This document shows, in pieces, positions 7,990-17,080 of a DNA stretch of 64,000 bases. Both the position numbers and the translations under genes were made by a program. Positions within the stretch are counted from its first letter, which is position 1, and each line of letters opens with the position of its first letter. Origin of the DNA: Paraglaciecola chathamensis S18K6 (GTDB taxonomy: Bacteria; Pseudomonadota; Gammaproteobacteria; Enterobacterales; Alteromonadaceae). The DNA is taken from assembly GCA_000314955.1 (NCBI GenBank), contig BAEM01000007.1, forward strand, positions 296,246 to 360,245, written 5' to 3'. The notes beneath the pieces were generated by a model, which had not been told where the DNA came from, did not search any database, and saw only the letters and a program-made list of their open reading frames with translations.

Positions 7990-9630
7990 TTAAGCTACCA
8001 CATCTTCACGGGGACTAACATCTTTACCTACACTGGTGATATATTCCTGTAACTTAGCTTCAGCTTCATCACCGAACAATATTTCACATGCCTCGCGTAA
8101 CCCTGGTGCAGCTAGAATATCTTCTTGACGTACCACTAGCGATATTTTCGAACGTCGACGCAAGAAGTCTTCTAATTTAGTGACCATTTCTCGTTGTGCT
8201 GCGTGCTCAATTTCTACGCGTAAATACTCAGAGTTTTCAATGAGCAATTCTGCCTTTTCTGGGTTTTCACGAATGGCTTCGAGCATGTTAATCGCGTTTC
8301 GACCATAGCGCCGCCAAAAACGTGATGTCAACGGCTCAGAAGACGTCGCCGGCGTTAACGCGTCAAAGTTCATCAACTTGGCTCGGTGGAAAAACTCATC
8401 CCGTACGCTATCGTCAGGTTCTCCGTACCATTTGAAATCGGCGTACGGTAACTCAATACCAAACTCTTTTACGATACCCGCCACTTCATCGCCAACATTA
8501 ATACAATCTGTCAGCTTACCGCCGAAAATAGACATATATTTATGTTGGGCATTTTGATCAATAGCGTGCTTACGCGAAAGTTGTACCCAATCGGCCTTCC
8601 CGCCAGTACCTTTTATCGCTAATGGGCGAACCCCACAGCGTTCAGCAATGACATCTTCTTTGGTCAGTGGTTTATCAAGGGCAAGAAGCTTATTAACATT
8701 GTCGAGTACAAATTGGCGATCTGCCTCAGTCACATGTGCGTAGGGGTTATCCACTTGAGTATCCGTTGTTCCGATGCAGGTCTTTGGCCCCATAGGGATA
8801 ACGAAGAATAAGCGCCCATCATCAGCGAAGAAAGTCAGTACTTTGTTGCTGTCTGTCACGCGATCAACGATTAAATGAATACCTTTTGAAAACACATGAT
8901 GGTGATCTGTTTTTTCCTCATTCAATTCATTTAGTGGGTCTACGAAAGGACCAGCAGCGTTTATCAACACTTTCGAAGAAATCTCAAATTCTTCGCCAGT
9001 TAAGCCGTCTTTGGCTTTTGTGACCCACACATCATCTTTACGAGTAGAGCCAAGCGACTCAACATAGTTGGCGGCAATACACCCGTAGCTCATACTCGAG
9101 CGAATGAAGTTAAATACAAAACGCGCATCGTTATCTTGCAAATAGGCATCTGAATATTCAAACCCACCGCTGACGTTTTGGGTATTAATCACCTTCTCTA
9201 GTGATTTGATCTTACCGCCGGTGAGGTAGTTAGGCATCCTGGTGAACAGTCGTCCCATGAACCAGTACAGCAAGGTTCCCATGTAAATGAACGCAGGAGG
9301 AAAGCGAAAGCCCTTTTGAATACTGGTTAAGAAGCGGATCTCTTTCACCGTTGATGGGTAGCTACGCATCAAGTGATTCCTACTTTTACACAGCTTGTTT
9401 ACCAAACCATATTCGTAACTCTCAAGATATTTGATCCCGCCCCAGGCTAAATTTGAAGAGTTAGAACTGGTAAAACCGGCAAAATCACCTTTATCAATTA
9501 AGGCTACTTTTACACCCTTAGCCGCCAAAGCTGCAGCGGCGACGGCACCATTGATACCACCACCAATGATCAGCGTATCAAACGTACCTTTAGGCAATTT
9601 ACGGATGTTACTCTTTCTCAGGTTGTTCAT
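7990..9630 (-). CDS. FAD-dependent glycerol-3-phosphate dehydrogenase-like protein
   Basis: 546 residues. The N-terminal Rossmann FAD site GGGINGAVAAAALA lies at ~23-36. TSSNSSNLAWGGIKYLE aligns with the TSS...HGGLRYLE block of GlpD. FEYSDAYLQDNDARFV, CGVRPL and FGGKLTD are also GlpD-like. Compared with E. coli GlpD as remembered, the substrate-pocket Arg of GLRY is Lys here and the preceding His of HGG is Trp; other key blocks are kept. It probably oxidises glycerol-3-phosphate or a related polyol phosphate and passes electrons to quinone. The start was moved to the ATG at 9630, which has GGAAGAG before it. It lies 22 bp after the symporter gene, in one operon. Confidence 0.8.
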   Translation of the reverse strand: MNNLRKSNIRKLPKGTFDTLIIGGGINGAVAAAALAAKGVKVALIDKGDFAGFTSSNSSNLAWGGIKYLESYEYGLVNKLCKSRNHLMRSYPSTVKEIRFLTSIQKGFRFPPAFIYMGTLLYWFMGRLFTRMPNYLTGGKIKSLEKVINTQNVSGGFEYSDAYLQDNDARFVFNFIRSSMSYGCIAANYVESLGSTRKDDVWVTKAKDGLTGEEFEISSKVLINAAGPFVDPLNELNEEKTDHHHVFSKGIHLIVDRVTDSNKVLTFFADDGRLFFVIPMGPKTCIGTTDTQVDNPYAHVTEADRQFVLDNVNKLLALDKPLTKEDVIAERCGVRPLAIKGTGGKADWVQLSRKHAIDQNAQHKYMSIFGGKLTDCINVGDEVAGIVKEFGIELPYADFKWYGEPDDSVRDEFFHRAKLMNFDALTPATSSEPLTSRFWRRYGRNAINMLEAIRENPEKAELLIENSEYLRVEIEHAAQREMVTKLEDFLRRRSKISLVVRQEDILAAPGLREACEILFGDEAEAKLQEYITSVGKDVSPREDVVA

Positions 9631-9652
9631 GTCTCTTCCGATAATTAAATTT

Positions 9653-11119
9653 TTAAATTTTGCTTTCTGCTTCAAGGCCGTCGTTACTGCCCCACGCTAA
9701 CTTTGCTCTTTGCCCCAACACAAAACGATTGATGAACAATGCGAAGCTGATGCATGACACTAAAGTGATTGGCATAAGATGGATGTAATGCAACGTCGTA
9801 TACACAGGCGAGAAATCGAAAGTCAGTGAGCCATATAGCAATACGCCGAAAATAACAGCTGCAATGCCCGCTCTTGCATCAACATCCTTGAACACCAGCC
9901 CCACAACGAATATTGACAATATTGGCATACTTAATAAACCATTTAACTGTTGCAACAAGTTAATGATGCTGTCGGCTTGCTGATAAATCGGTACCAATAC
10001 CAGCGACAATATTGTCAACATAGCAGTTACCCAACCACTCAAGCGTGCGACATTTGGATTGTCGTTAACGTAAGCCTCATGAATATCACACACATATAAC
10101 GCAGTCGCTGAATTCAATAAGCTGTTATAGGTAGACAATACCGCTGCAGCCATAGCAGCAGCGAATACGCCCGTTAGCCACAATGGCATTACATCTCCGA
10201 CAATACGCCCATAGGCTGCATCTCCAATATCACCGTACAACTTAAACGACACAATACCAGGTAAAACAATGATGGCAGGTACGATAAGAATACGAATACC
10301 TGCTGCTGCAAATACCCCTTTTTGCGCTTCTTTCACATTTGGCGCGGCCATGGCGCGTTGGGTGATGGTTTGGTTCGTACCCCAATAATACATTTGAATA
10401 AAGATCATGCCAGTTAGCAATGTAGGCCAAGGTAGCGGTGAGTCAGGGCCACCCACTAAGGTTAAACGGTCAGCAGGAATACCGCTAAAATCGAAGTCGA
10501 TAGCAGCCAGTGATAAGAACACCACCAGTACCGCCATGCTTAAGAGTAATACGCCCGAATAGGTGTCAGATACCGCTACCGCGCGCAACCCACCAAAAAT
10601 AGCGTAAACCGCACCTAGTGCAGCAAACGCAATCGCAATGTACATCAATGGGATGTCAACGTTAAACATGGTTTGCATGAACAATGAGCCTGAGTAAATA
10701 ACAGCAGGCATGTATATCAGCGCATTACCTAAGAAAAACAACATGCCGATAACTGCACGTATATGTTTGTTTTTATAACGTTTTTCTAATAACTCAGTGG
10801 TCGTCGTACAGTTGTACTTGTAGTAAATAGGGATAAATACTTTAGCCAGTATAATCAGACCAATCACCGCCGCGAACTCCCACCAAGCAAGGAGCGCCAT
10901 TTGATTGCCGTTCATTCCGACTAATTGGTCTGTGCTCAAGTTAGTTAAGGTAATAGAGCCTGCAACGAACATCCAGGTTAAGCCACCACCGGCTAAGAAG
11001 TATTCCTTATTTTGGCTTTGCTGGTTGTGTCCATGACCACGGCATTTCAAATAAGTCAGCAAGCCAATAATGCCCGTAACCAAGGCGAATACCGCCGCTT
11101 GAACCATATTTTCTGACAT
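9653..11119 (-). CDS. Sodium:solute symporter (SSS/SGLT family)
   Basis: 488 residues with about 13-14 membrane segments. The LAGGGLTWMF and TLTNLSTDQLVGMNG region (~45-75) is the signature of SGLT-like sugar symporters such as vSGLT and YidK. It should use the sodium gradient to import a sugar, polyol or related small molecule across the inner membrane. The start was set at the second Met (11119), because GAGGAAA sits 7 nt before it and inside the longer open frame. It is followed closely by the GlpD-like gene, suggesting a transported substrate whose metabolism needs that enzyme. The exact substrate is unknown. Confidence 0.88.
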   Translation of the reverse strand: MSENMVQAAVFALVTGIIGLLTYLKCRGHGHNQQSQNKEYFLAGGGLTWMFVAGSITLTNLSTDQLVGMNGNQMALLAWWEFAAVIGLIILAKVFIPIYYKYNCTTTTELLEKRYKNKHIRAVIGMLFFLGNALIYMPAVIYSGSLFMQTMFNVDIPLMYIAIAFAALGAVYAIFGGLRAVAVSDTYSGVLLLSMAVLVVFLSLAAIDFDFSGIPADRLTLVGGPDSPLPWPTLLTGMIFIQMYYWGTNQTITQRAMAAPNVKEAQKGVFAAAGIRILIVPAIIVLPGIVSFKLYGDIGDAAYGRIVGDVMPLWLTGVFAAAMAAAVLSTYNSLLNSATALYVCDIHEAYVNDNPNVARLSGWVTAMLTILSLVLVPIYQQADSIINLLQQLNGLLSMPILSIFVVGLVFKDVDARAGIAAVIFGVLLYGSLTFDFSPVYTTLHYIHLMPITLVSCISFALFINRFVLGQRAKLAWGSNDGLEAESKI

Positions 11120-11186
11120 CTGATATTTCCTCGGCAATCATGTGATTTGTACCATGATTGCTATTTATGTGCTTAATAATCTAGAC

Positions 11187-11212
11187 TTTTGCCACCCTGA
11201 TATGTGGCAAAA
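11187..11212. other. Hairpin between second sapC gene and symporter gene
   Basis: Perfect 9-bp inverted repeat TTTTGCCAC (11187-11195) / GTGGCAAAA (11204-11212) with an 8-nt loop. Neither orientation is followed by a T tract, so it is not a standard intrinsic terminator. It could be an operator, a processing site or a weak terminator. Confidence 0.45.
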
Positions 11213-11231
11213 ACAAAACAAGTGTAAAGGG

Positions 11232-11996
11232 TTAAGACGCCACTCTGTCTTTCGCTACTTCGATTTTAAGTTGAGTGATCTTATTATGGGTATTGCGTTC
11301 ATTGTGCTTTCTAAGTAACAAGTTGAGCTGGTAAATTGAGAGCAACATGGCGTGTATAGCGATCAAATAGCCACTATCATTTAACGCTGACATCTTTTCA
11401 GCGGTTAAACTTTGCAATTTGTCTTCGTCAATGGTGCACAGGCCAGCAATATTCTGGGTGTTTCCATCTTCGAATACTAATTGCAAGTCGATAGGTTTAA
11501 TCAGACCTAGTGACTCTGTTTCTTTCATAAAACGATAAGTGTCTATGTCTTGTTTGATACTTGCCTCAAGCAAATTTTTCGCTTTGCTCAAATGCATTGA
11601 AGCTCTACCGGCACTATCAAAAATAGCTTCGCCGCTATCTTTGGAAAAAGCCTCGCTGGTTTCTAAAATGCCTATAGTGTAACTATTTTCGAGCTTCGGG
11701 GATTGCATCAAATAAAACGGATACGTTTGTAAACTGACGGGTTGATAAATCGCATTCCAGCGCCCTTGTTCCACAAACACATTTTGCATCGGCTCAAAGC
11801 TACCCAGTGCGGATAACACCCAACTGCCGTCTTGCTGATTACGTGAGAAAAAGAGCGGGAAATTGGTTGCTGCTTTTCCTACCTCTGGTACGCGAAGGCG
11901 CATAAGTTGTTGGCTAGCAGCAAACTCAGCCAGGCAACTTTCGCGAAGCTTTAAATCTTTATGTACGGTATTACTTAATTCAACAAGTGTGCTCAT
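11232..11996 (-). CDS. SapC-family protein (second, diverged copy)
   Basis: 254 residues from the ATG at 11996. It is homologous to the SapC protein at 6904-7683 but strongly diverged. Shared positions include GRWNAIYQPVSLQTYPFYL, GEAIFD, IKPIDLQLVFEDGNTQNIAG and the C-terminal LLSIYQLNLLLRK. It lacks a signal peptide. The ATG is 2 bp past the halogenase stop, so translation is probably coupled to that gene. The two-gene unit halogenase-SapC is a recurrent arrangement in this family, which suggests the proteins work together, though in what reaction is not known. Confidence 0.8.
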   Translation of the reverse strand: MSTLVELSNTVHKDLKLRESCLAEFAASQQLMRLRVPEVGKAATNFPLFFSRNQQDGSWVLSALGSFEPMQNVFVEQGRWNAIYQPVSLQTYPFYLMQSPKLENSYTIGILETSEAFSKDSGEAIFDSAGRASMHLSKAKNLLEASIKQDIDTYRFMKETESLGLIKPIDLQLVFEDGNTQNIAGLCTIDEDKLQSLTAEKMSALNDSGYLIAIHAMLLSIYQLNLLLRKHNERNTHNKITQLKIEVAKDRVAS

Positions 11997-11998
11997 GG

Positions 11999-13525
11999 TT
12001 ATCTCATACTCTGGGTGCTTAACCACCGCTCTATATATTCTCTGTGAGGAGGAAGGGTTTCTAGCAACTGCTGGGTAAGCTGTTGATTACGAAGCATTAC
12101 TTTCTGTGCGTTTTGCTGCTGATTGTATAAATGTGCTTGCCGGCTAAAATCGGGCTTAAACCCCATTCCATACAACACATACTGATAACTCGCCGCAGGG
12201 AATAGCTCTATCGCGGCATCAAAATCCGCGCTGATCGGCCCGCGGAACTTCCACAATGCTAAATCTTCTTTTAGTGAATCAGGAATTGAGTCAGGGTCGG
12301 TATGCGCCTGCCAGTAAGGTTCAGGGCGTTTGGTCAACATGTAGTGTAATTTAAGAAAGTCGATAATCCGCGACCAGCGATAAGCCATTTGCTGATTAAA
12401 ACGTTTAGCGATGATCGGCGTTAAGCTCGCATCCGGCGGAATGTTATCCGCAATAAAGCGGGCTGAAATTTCAACCAACATAATAGCGGTGGCTTCTAAA
12501 GGCTCAACAAAACCAGCAGACATGCCGACTGCTACGCAGTTTTGCTTCCAAACTTGTGCTCGATGACCTGATTTAAAACTAATCTTACGCACTGGAATAT
12601 CGTCTGATGTGGGGCCTAAATAGCGGCGCAAGTTCGCTTCTGCTTCATCATCCGACAAATACTGGCTGGAATACACATGACCTACGCCACGTCTATGGGT
12701 TAAACCGATATCCCATATCCAACCGGCATTTTGCCCTGTTGCTATCGTATGGCTGGCAATAGGGCTTGTGCCACTCTCATAGGGCATATGTAAGGCCAAG
12801 GCTGAATCATTAAACAAGACCTTGTCAGCAGAAATAAAAGGAACCTCTAATGCCTGCCCTAGCAATAAAGAAGAAAACCCAGTGCAATCAACGAATAGAT
12901 CACCATCGATTTGTTGCTGATTACTCAGCAAAATAGAACCAATGGCGCCTTCAGGGGTTAAATTGACAGACGCTACCGTGCCGATAATCTGACTGACATT
13001 AAGGGTATTTTTACAGTGTTCTTTTAGAACTTCAGCAAACTCCCCTGCATCAAGATGATAAGCGTAATTGCACTGGCCTTTGTATTCGGCCTCAGCCATT
13101 GAACGCGGGGCTAAACCAGCCTCACAAACATGATGTTGAAAGTTAGACTCTACAGCGTAATTCTCGATATTATCTACATAGGGTGCAAGATCTATTCGAC
13201 CGTACCCAAGAGGAACAGTAAAAGGGTGATAGTAAAAGTCGCCGTTGCCATGCACCCAATCGACAAACTTGCCCCCTTGCTTGAATCCAGCGTGACAACG
13301 CGCAAAGACATCACTCTCTTTTAAACCAATTTGTTGCAGGGTGTTCTTCATGGTCGGCCATGTGCCCTCGCCGACCCCCACTGTGGGAATGTCAGAAGAT
13401 TCAACCAATAGGATCTGCAACCCCTGGTTGTCGTCCGTCTTATGCTGGGCTGCAATAATAGCGGCTGTTAACCAGCCTGCAGTGCCGCCACCGACTATGA
13501 CTATTTTATTTACCGCTTTTGACAT
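11999..13525 (-). CDS. Flavin-dependent tryptophan halogenase family protein
   Basis: 508 residues from the ATG at 13525. The longer GTG start would add 16 unconserved residues ahead of the FAD site. The FAD-binding GGGTAGWLTAA is at ~12-22, and the halogenase-type GVGEGTWPTM at 50-59. A lysine in AGFKQGGKF (K82) is in the position of the catalytic lysine of PrnA/RebH. The WxWxIP motif that marks true flavin halogenases reads WIWDIG (269-274) here. It needs reduced FAD, so a reductase must be supplied in trans. Whether it halogenates free tryptophan is doubtful; homologues beside TonB receptors form a separate, poorly characterised branch. It is coupled to the downstream SapC gene. Confidence 0.85.
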   Translation of the reverse strand: MSKAVNKIVIVGGGTAGWLTAAIIAAQHKTDDNQGLQILLVESSDIPTVGVGEGTWPTMKNTLQQIGLKESDVFARCHAGFKQGGKFVDWVHGNGDFYYHPFTVPLGYGRIDLAPYVDNIENYAVESNFQHHVCEAGLAPRSMAEAEYKGQCNYAYHLDAGEFAEVLKEHCKNTLNVSQIIGTVASVNLTPEGAIGSILLSNQQQIDGDLFVDCTGFSSLLLGQALEVPFISADKVLFNDSALALHMPYESGTSPIASHTIATGQNAGWIWDIGLTHRRGVGHVYSSQYLSDDEAEANLRRYLGPTSDDIPVRKISFKSGHRAQVWKQNCVAVGMSAGFVEPLEATAIMLVEISARFIADNIPPDASLTPIIAKRFNQQMAYRWSRIIDFLKLHYMLTKRPEPYWQAHTDPDSIPDSLKEDLALWKFRGPISADFDAAIELFPAASYQYVLYGMGFKPDFSRQAHLYNQQQNAQKVMLRNQQLTQQLLETLPPHREYIERWLSTQSMR

Positions 13526-13689
13526 GAATGGTTTAGTCCGCGTAGTAACAAGTGTGAGTACGATAGCTTGCACACTATTATCTTTCTAATTTAAGTGGAG
13601 AGGTAAACACTTAAATTACCGTTAAATAACCTACCCAATAAAGCCTGACATCCTTTATGGGGTACTCTATTCAACCTGTTATTTTATAG

Positions 13690-13719
13690 GAAAAATGGCC
13701 CGCTTAATACTTGCGAGCC
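13690..13719 (-). terminator. Terminator after TonB-dependent receptor gene
   Basis: GGCCCGC (13697-13703) and GCGAGCC (13713-13719) form a 7-bp stem with one G-U pair on the minus-strand RNA, followed by ATTTTTCC. It lies about 60 bp past the receptor stop, so the halogenase-SapC unit needs readthrough or its own promoter in 13526-13690. Confidence 0.65.
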
Positions 13720-13780
13720 ATGATGTAGCAATCAGATATGCGCAGTATGTAGACACACACTGCGCTTATTTGTAACAAGC

Positions 13781-16540
13781 TTAGAACTTAGCGCGAACGC
13801 CCACTGCATAGCGAGCACCGTTGTCTTCAATCGAGTAAACTTGATTGTCGAAACGGCCAGTTTGCACTAGCTCTTCTTCCGTTACGTTAATGCCTTCAAC
13901 GAAGACTGTGAAGTTTTCGTTGATGTCATAACTTGCACTGACGTCCCATTGACCAAATGTTTGGGTGTTAATAGGCTCGCCATTAAACCCGTTGTCAACG
14001 TTACGTAAGAATGCTTCGCGGTTGTTAAATGCGATACGTGCTTGCCAGTTGTCTTGCTCGTAGAAAACCACTAAGTTTTGTGAATCGCCTAAGCCTTCCA
14101 AGAAGTCTGTATCAGCGTTAACTACTGTGGCATTCGCCATAACACCGAAGCCATTTTCAAATACGTGAGTCAATGCGACTTCGTAGCCGGTTACCTTGGT
14201 CGTTTCAGTGTTCTGCGGACGGCTTACAGTGTAAACCTCGCTTGCACCATTCAACTCTTCAGTGTTTGCCACTACATCAAAATCAGGACGCGTATCATCA
14301 AGAGACAAACCAACTGCACACAAGTTATCGCCTGTGTCGTTGTTACATCTAAATCCGTCAGCTGCAGTACGATCAGAGAAAGTAAATGTCTCTTCACCTG
14401 TCAAGGTCACGATAAAGTCTTCAACTTCTTTGCTAAATACAGCGAAAGTGAAGTAACTAGCATCGGCGTAATACCACTCGAATGATAAATCCCAGTTCTC
14501 AGAGGTAAACGGCTTAAGCGACGGGTTACCACCACTTGCCGTTAAGTTCTGACGACGAGGCTCATTGAAGGTTGTCGCTGGTGACAACTGAGACATAGTT
14601 GGGCGCGTCATTGAATCATATACAGAGAAACGTAGAACCATTTCATCGGTAAGATCTAACTTCACGTTCACGCTTGGTAATAAGTTTGCGTAGCTGTCGC
14701 CTTGTTCGATGTTAGTCGCTGGACCAAACTCATTCGAGAACAAAGTTAAATCGGTAGTTGGCACGACGTCTTTAATAAAGCTTTGTACCGCGGCAACGCT
14801 GATATCAGTTTCAGCGTAACGCGCGCCAACATTAACTGCTAGCGGCATATCACCAATGTCATACAAGAAGGTGAAGTCTAGGTATAAGCTAGTAATGTCT
14901 TCGTTGATGGTATAACGGTTATTTTGCAACGTAGGTACAATTGGGTTACCCGAGTCAGCAAGGAAGTCTACGTATGCATCACCGTCGTAGCTATAGAAGG
15001 TTTCAGGGTAACCAGAGAAGAAGTTCTTCGCGGTGAAAGGTTCAAACCCGATAGTGTCAATTGGCGCTTCTGTACCGTAACCACAGAATGCACACTGACT
15101 ACCGTAAATTTGAAATGCTGATTTTTCACGCTCTTGACGATAAATACCGAATTGCGCTTTCTGGAAAACGTCTGAATCCGCTAAGTAAACAAAATCAGCT
15201 TTAAATTCATTAATTTCGTCTTCGTCAGTAAAGGTCAACCCCTTTTCGTTGTAGTGCAAACGAGCGCGACTAGCGTCAGGTAACGTATCGCCGCCGAAAC
15301 CTTCGTGAGATACAACAGGCACACCGCTTGTACCGTCAAACGCGTAGTTGTTAATAATACCCACTACGTTAAAACGGTCTTTACCGGCACGGTCATTCTC
15401 AGCAGATGAAGTTGATACATCGAAAGTACCTTTAAGCTGAGGGGTGATATCCCACTCAACGTTTAAGCCGAAACCATCGCTTTGAGAGTCACGTGAATTA
15501 CGCGTATGAGATACGAAATCAGATGCTGGGTCACCACTACCACCGTGAATACCAATTTGCTGATCAAACGTTAGCAAAGTGCCGGTTTCTTGGTCGATTG
15601 TTGCGTTGGCAACGCGATCTGGCTCGAACCATGCGGCTAAGTCAGTCACTTGCGAATCTACTTCGAATTTAGACACAAAACCGTCAAGGGTAATGTTCAC
15701 TTCATCTGAAGGAGCAAATTGGAAAACCAAACTTGCGTTAGTACGTGTACGCTCTTGCTGATCAATAACCTGATCCCAGTTACGTGGAATATAAGCGTTG
15801 GTGAACAATACACCATCATCACGGTTAGAGATTGTTTGACCAGGACGCCATCCAGCAGTACCCACCTGGTTAATTTGAATATCACGCTCTTGACGAGAAA
15901 CGGCTAATAACACGCCCATTTTGTCGTCGTTAAATGTATTACTAACAAGGAATGAAGCAGACGGAGATGTTTCTTCAGAAAGCGTCTCGTACATACCTTT
16001 AACTGAGCCAATGAGCTGGAAACCTTCATAGTCAAACGGGCGTGCAGTAGAAACATTAATGGTTGCACCTATGCCACCTTCCTGCAGGTTAGCACGGGTA
16101 CTTTTGTAAACGTCAGCACCTGTAATTTGATCGGCAGCAAGTACGTCAAAGTTGAATTCACGACCGCCACTATCTGTCGCTAGCTGACGTCCGTTGACAA
16201 GTACAGTGTTAAACTGGGGACCGAAACCACGAACGGTAACCGCTTGCCCTTCACCACCACTACGGTCGATTGAAACACCTGTGATACGTTGCAAAGACTC
16301 AGCAACGTTCAAGTCAGGGAATTTACCTAAATCTTCTGCGGCGATGCCATCAGAAACAATAAGTGCTTCTTTTTTGTCAGACATGGCGCGTTTTAAACTG
16401 CTTACAATACCGCGAACCTGAATGACTTCTAGGTTGCTGTCGTCGCTTGCTTCTTGTGCTGTTGCTTGCATAGATAAACCAGCAACAGTGGGTACTAATA
16501 GGGCGGTTTTTACAGCCGACCAAAGGTATGATTTTTTCAT
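13781..16540 (-). CDS. TonB-dependent outer-membrane receptor
   Basis: 919 residues. Signal peptide ~1-28 (cleaved near ATAQEAS). TonB-box-like LEVIQVRG lies at ~37-44, then a plug domain (~50-165; ESLQRITGVSIDR, VTVRGFGPQFNTVLVNGRQL). A beta-barrel follows and ends in aromatic F919 (AVGVRAKF), as usual for outer-membrane barrels. It imports a substrate too large or scarce for porins, powered by TonB. The size and plug type match Alteromonadales receptors for oligosaccharides rather than typical siderophore receptors. A short cysteine pair (CAFC) lies in a predicted extracellular loop. It diverges from the GH36 gene and is presumably co-regulated with it. Confidence 0.92.
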   Translation of the reverse strand: MKKSYLWSAVKTALLVPTVAGLSMQATAQEASDDSNLEVIQVRGIVSSLKRAMSDKKEALIVSDGIAAEDLGKFPDLNVAESLQRITGVSIDRSGGEGQAVTVRGFGPQFNTVLVNGRQLATDSGGREFNFDVLAADQITGADVYKSTRANLQEGGIGATINVSTARPFDYEGFQLIGSVKGMYETLSEETSPSASFLVSNTFNDDKMGVLLAVSRQERDIQINQVGTAGWRPGQTISNRDDGVLFTNAYIPRNWDQVIDQQERTRTNASLVFQFAPSDEVNITLDGFVSKFEVDSQVTDLAAWFEPDRVANATIDQETGTLLTFDQQIGIHGGSGDPASDFVSHTRNSRDSQSDGFGLNVEWDITPQLKGTFDVSTSSAENDRAGKDRFNVVGIINNYAFDGTSGVPVVSHEGFGGDTLPDASRARLHYNEKGLTFTDEDEINEFKADFVYLADSDVFQKAQFGIYRQEREKSAFQIYGSQCAFCGYGTEAPIDTIGFEPFTAKNFFSGYPETFYSYDGDAYVDFLADSGNPIVPTLQNNRYTINEDITSLYLDFTFLYDIGDMPLAVNVGARYAETDISVAAVQSFIKDVVPTTDLTLFSNEFGPATNIEQGDSYANLLPSVNVKLDLTDEMVLRFSVYDSMTRPTMSQLSPATTFNEPRRQNLTASGGNPSLKPFTSENWDLSFEWYYADASYFTFAVFSKEVEDFIVTLTGEETFTFSDRTAADGFRCNNDTGDNLCAVGLSLDDTRPDFDVVANTEELNGASEVYTVSRPQNTETTKVTGYEVALTHVFENGFGVMANATVVNADTDFLEGLGDSQNLVVFYEQDNWQARIAFNNREAFLRNVDNGFNGEPINTQTFGQWDVSASYDINENFTVFVEGINVTEEELVQTGRFDNQVYSIEDNGARYAVGVRAKF

Positions 16541-17080
16541 GGGATGTGCCCCGTTTGTGTCCTGTTAATATGATGTGTTCTTTGTTTTTCTGGCGTTTTG
16601 CAAGCTTACCGTTCCACTCAAACTACTCGCATAACTATAGGATCATGCCACTCAGCTCACCTATTGATATGTATGTTAAATAGTATTAATACAATTTGTC
16701 AACATATGCGCAACATGACTAAGGTCTAAAATAGTATTTATCTTAGCTAAGCGAAACAGCCAACAAAAACCATTAAACCCGTTATTTTTCATTAGGTTGC
16801 CTGCTAAAAACGACGAGATTAACGACGTAAATAAGAAACAACCTTTAACAGCATAGTCGGTTATTGTGAGTGTGCTTTTGTCAGTGGTTAATTAAAGGTA
16901 AAATTTGCTTTATCCTTAATTTCAGTACGCTGTAGCATGCATTAAGCAGATCAAAAACAGCTGCTGGGCGACACAATATGTTACTAGAAGTTAAATAATA
17001 CTATTTATATGCTTTAAAAAACGAGTAAAATAACCTATTCATTTCATTCTGAACAAAGTTACTTAATTTAGGGTCTCTAT
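16541..17080. promoter_or_regulatory. Divergent regulatory region, TonB receptor / GH36
   Basis: A 540-bp AT-rich non-coding stretch between two divergent genes. The 10-mer AAATAGTATT occurs exactly at 16678-16687 and 16729-16738 on the plus strand and inverted (AATACTATTT) at 16997-17006. Two copies are nearer the receptor start and one is 75 bp before the GH36 ATG. This is a candidate operator for an unidentified regulator. No regulator gene lies in the cluster. Confidence 0.45.
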
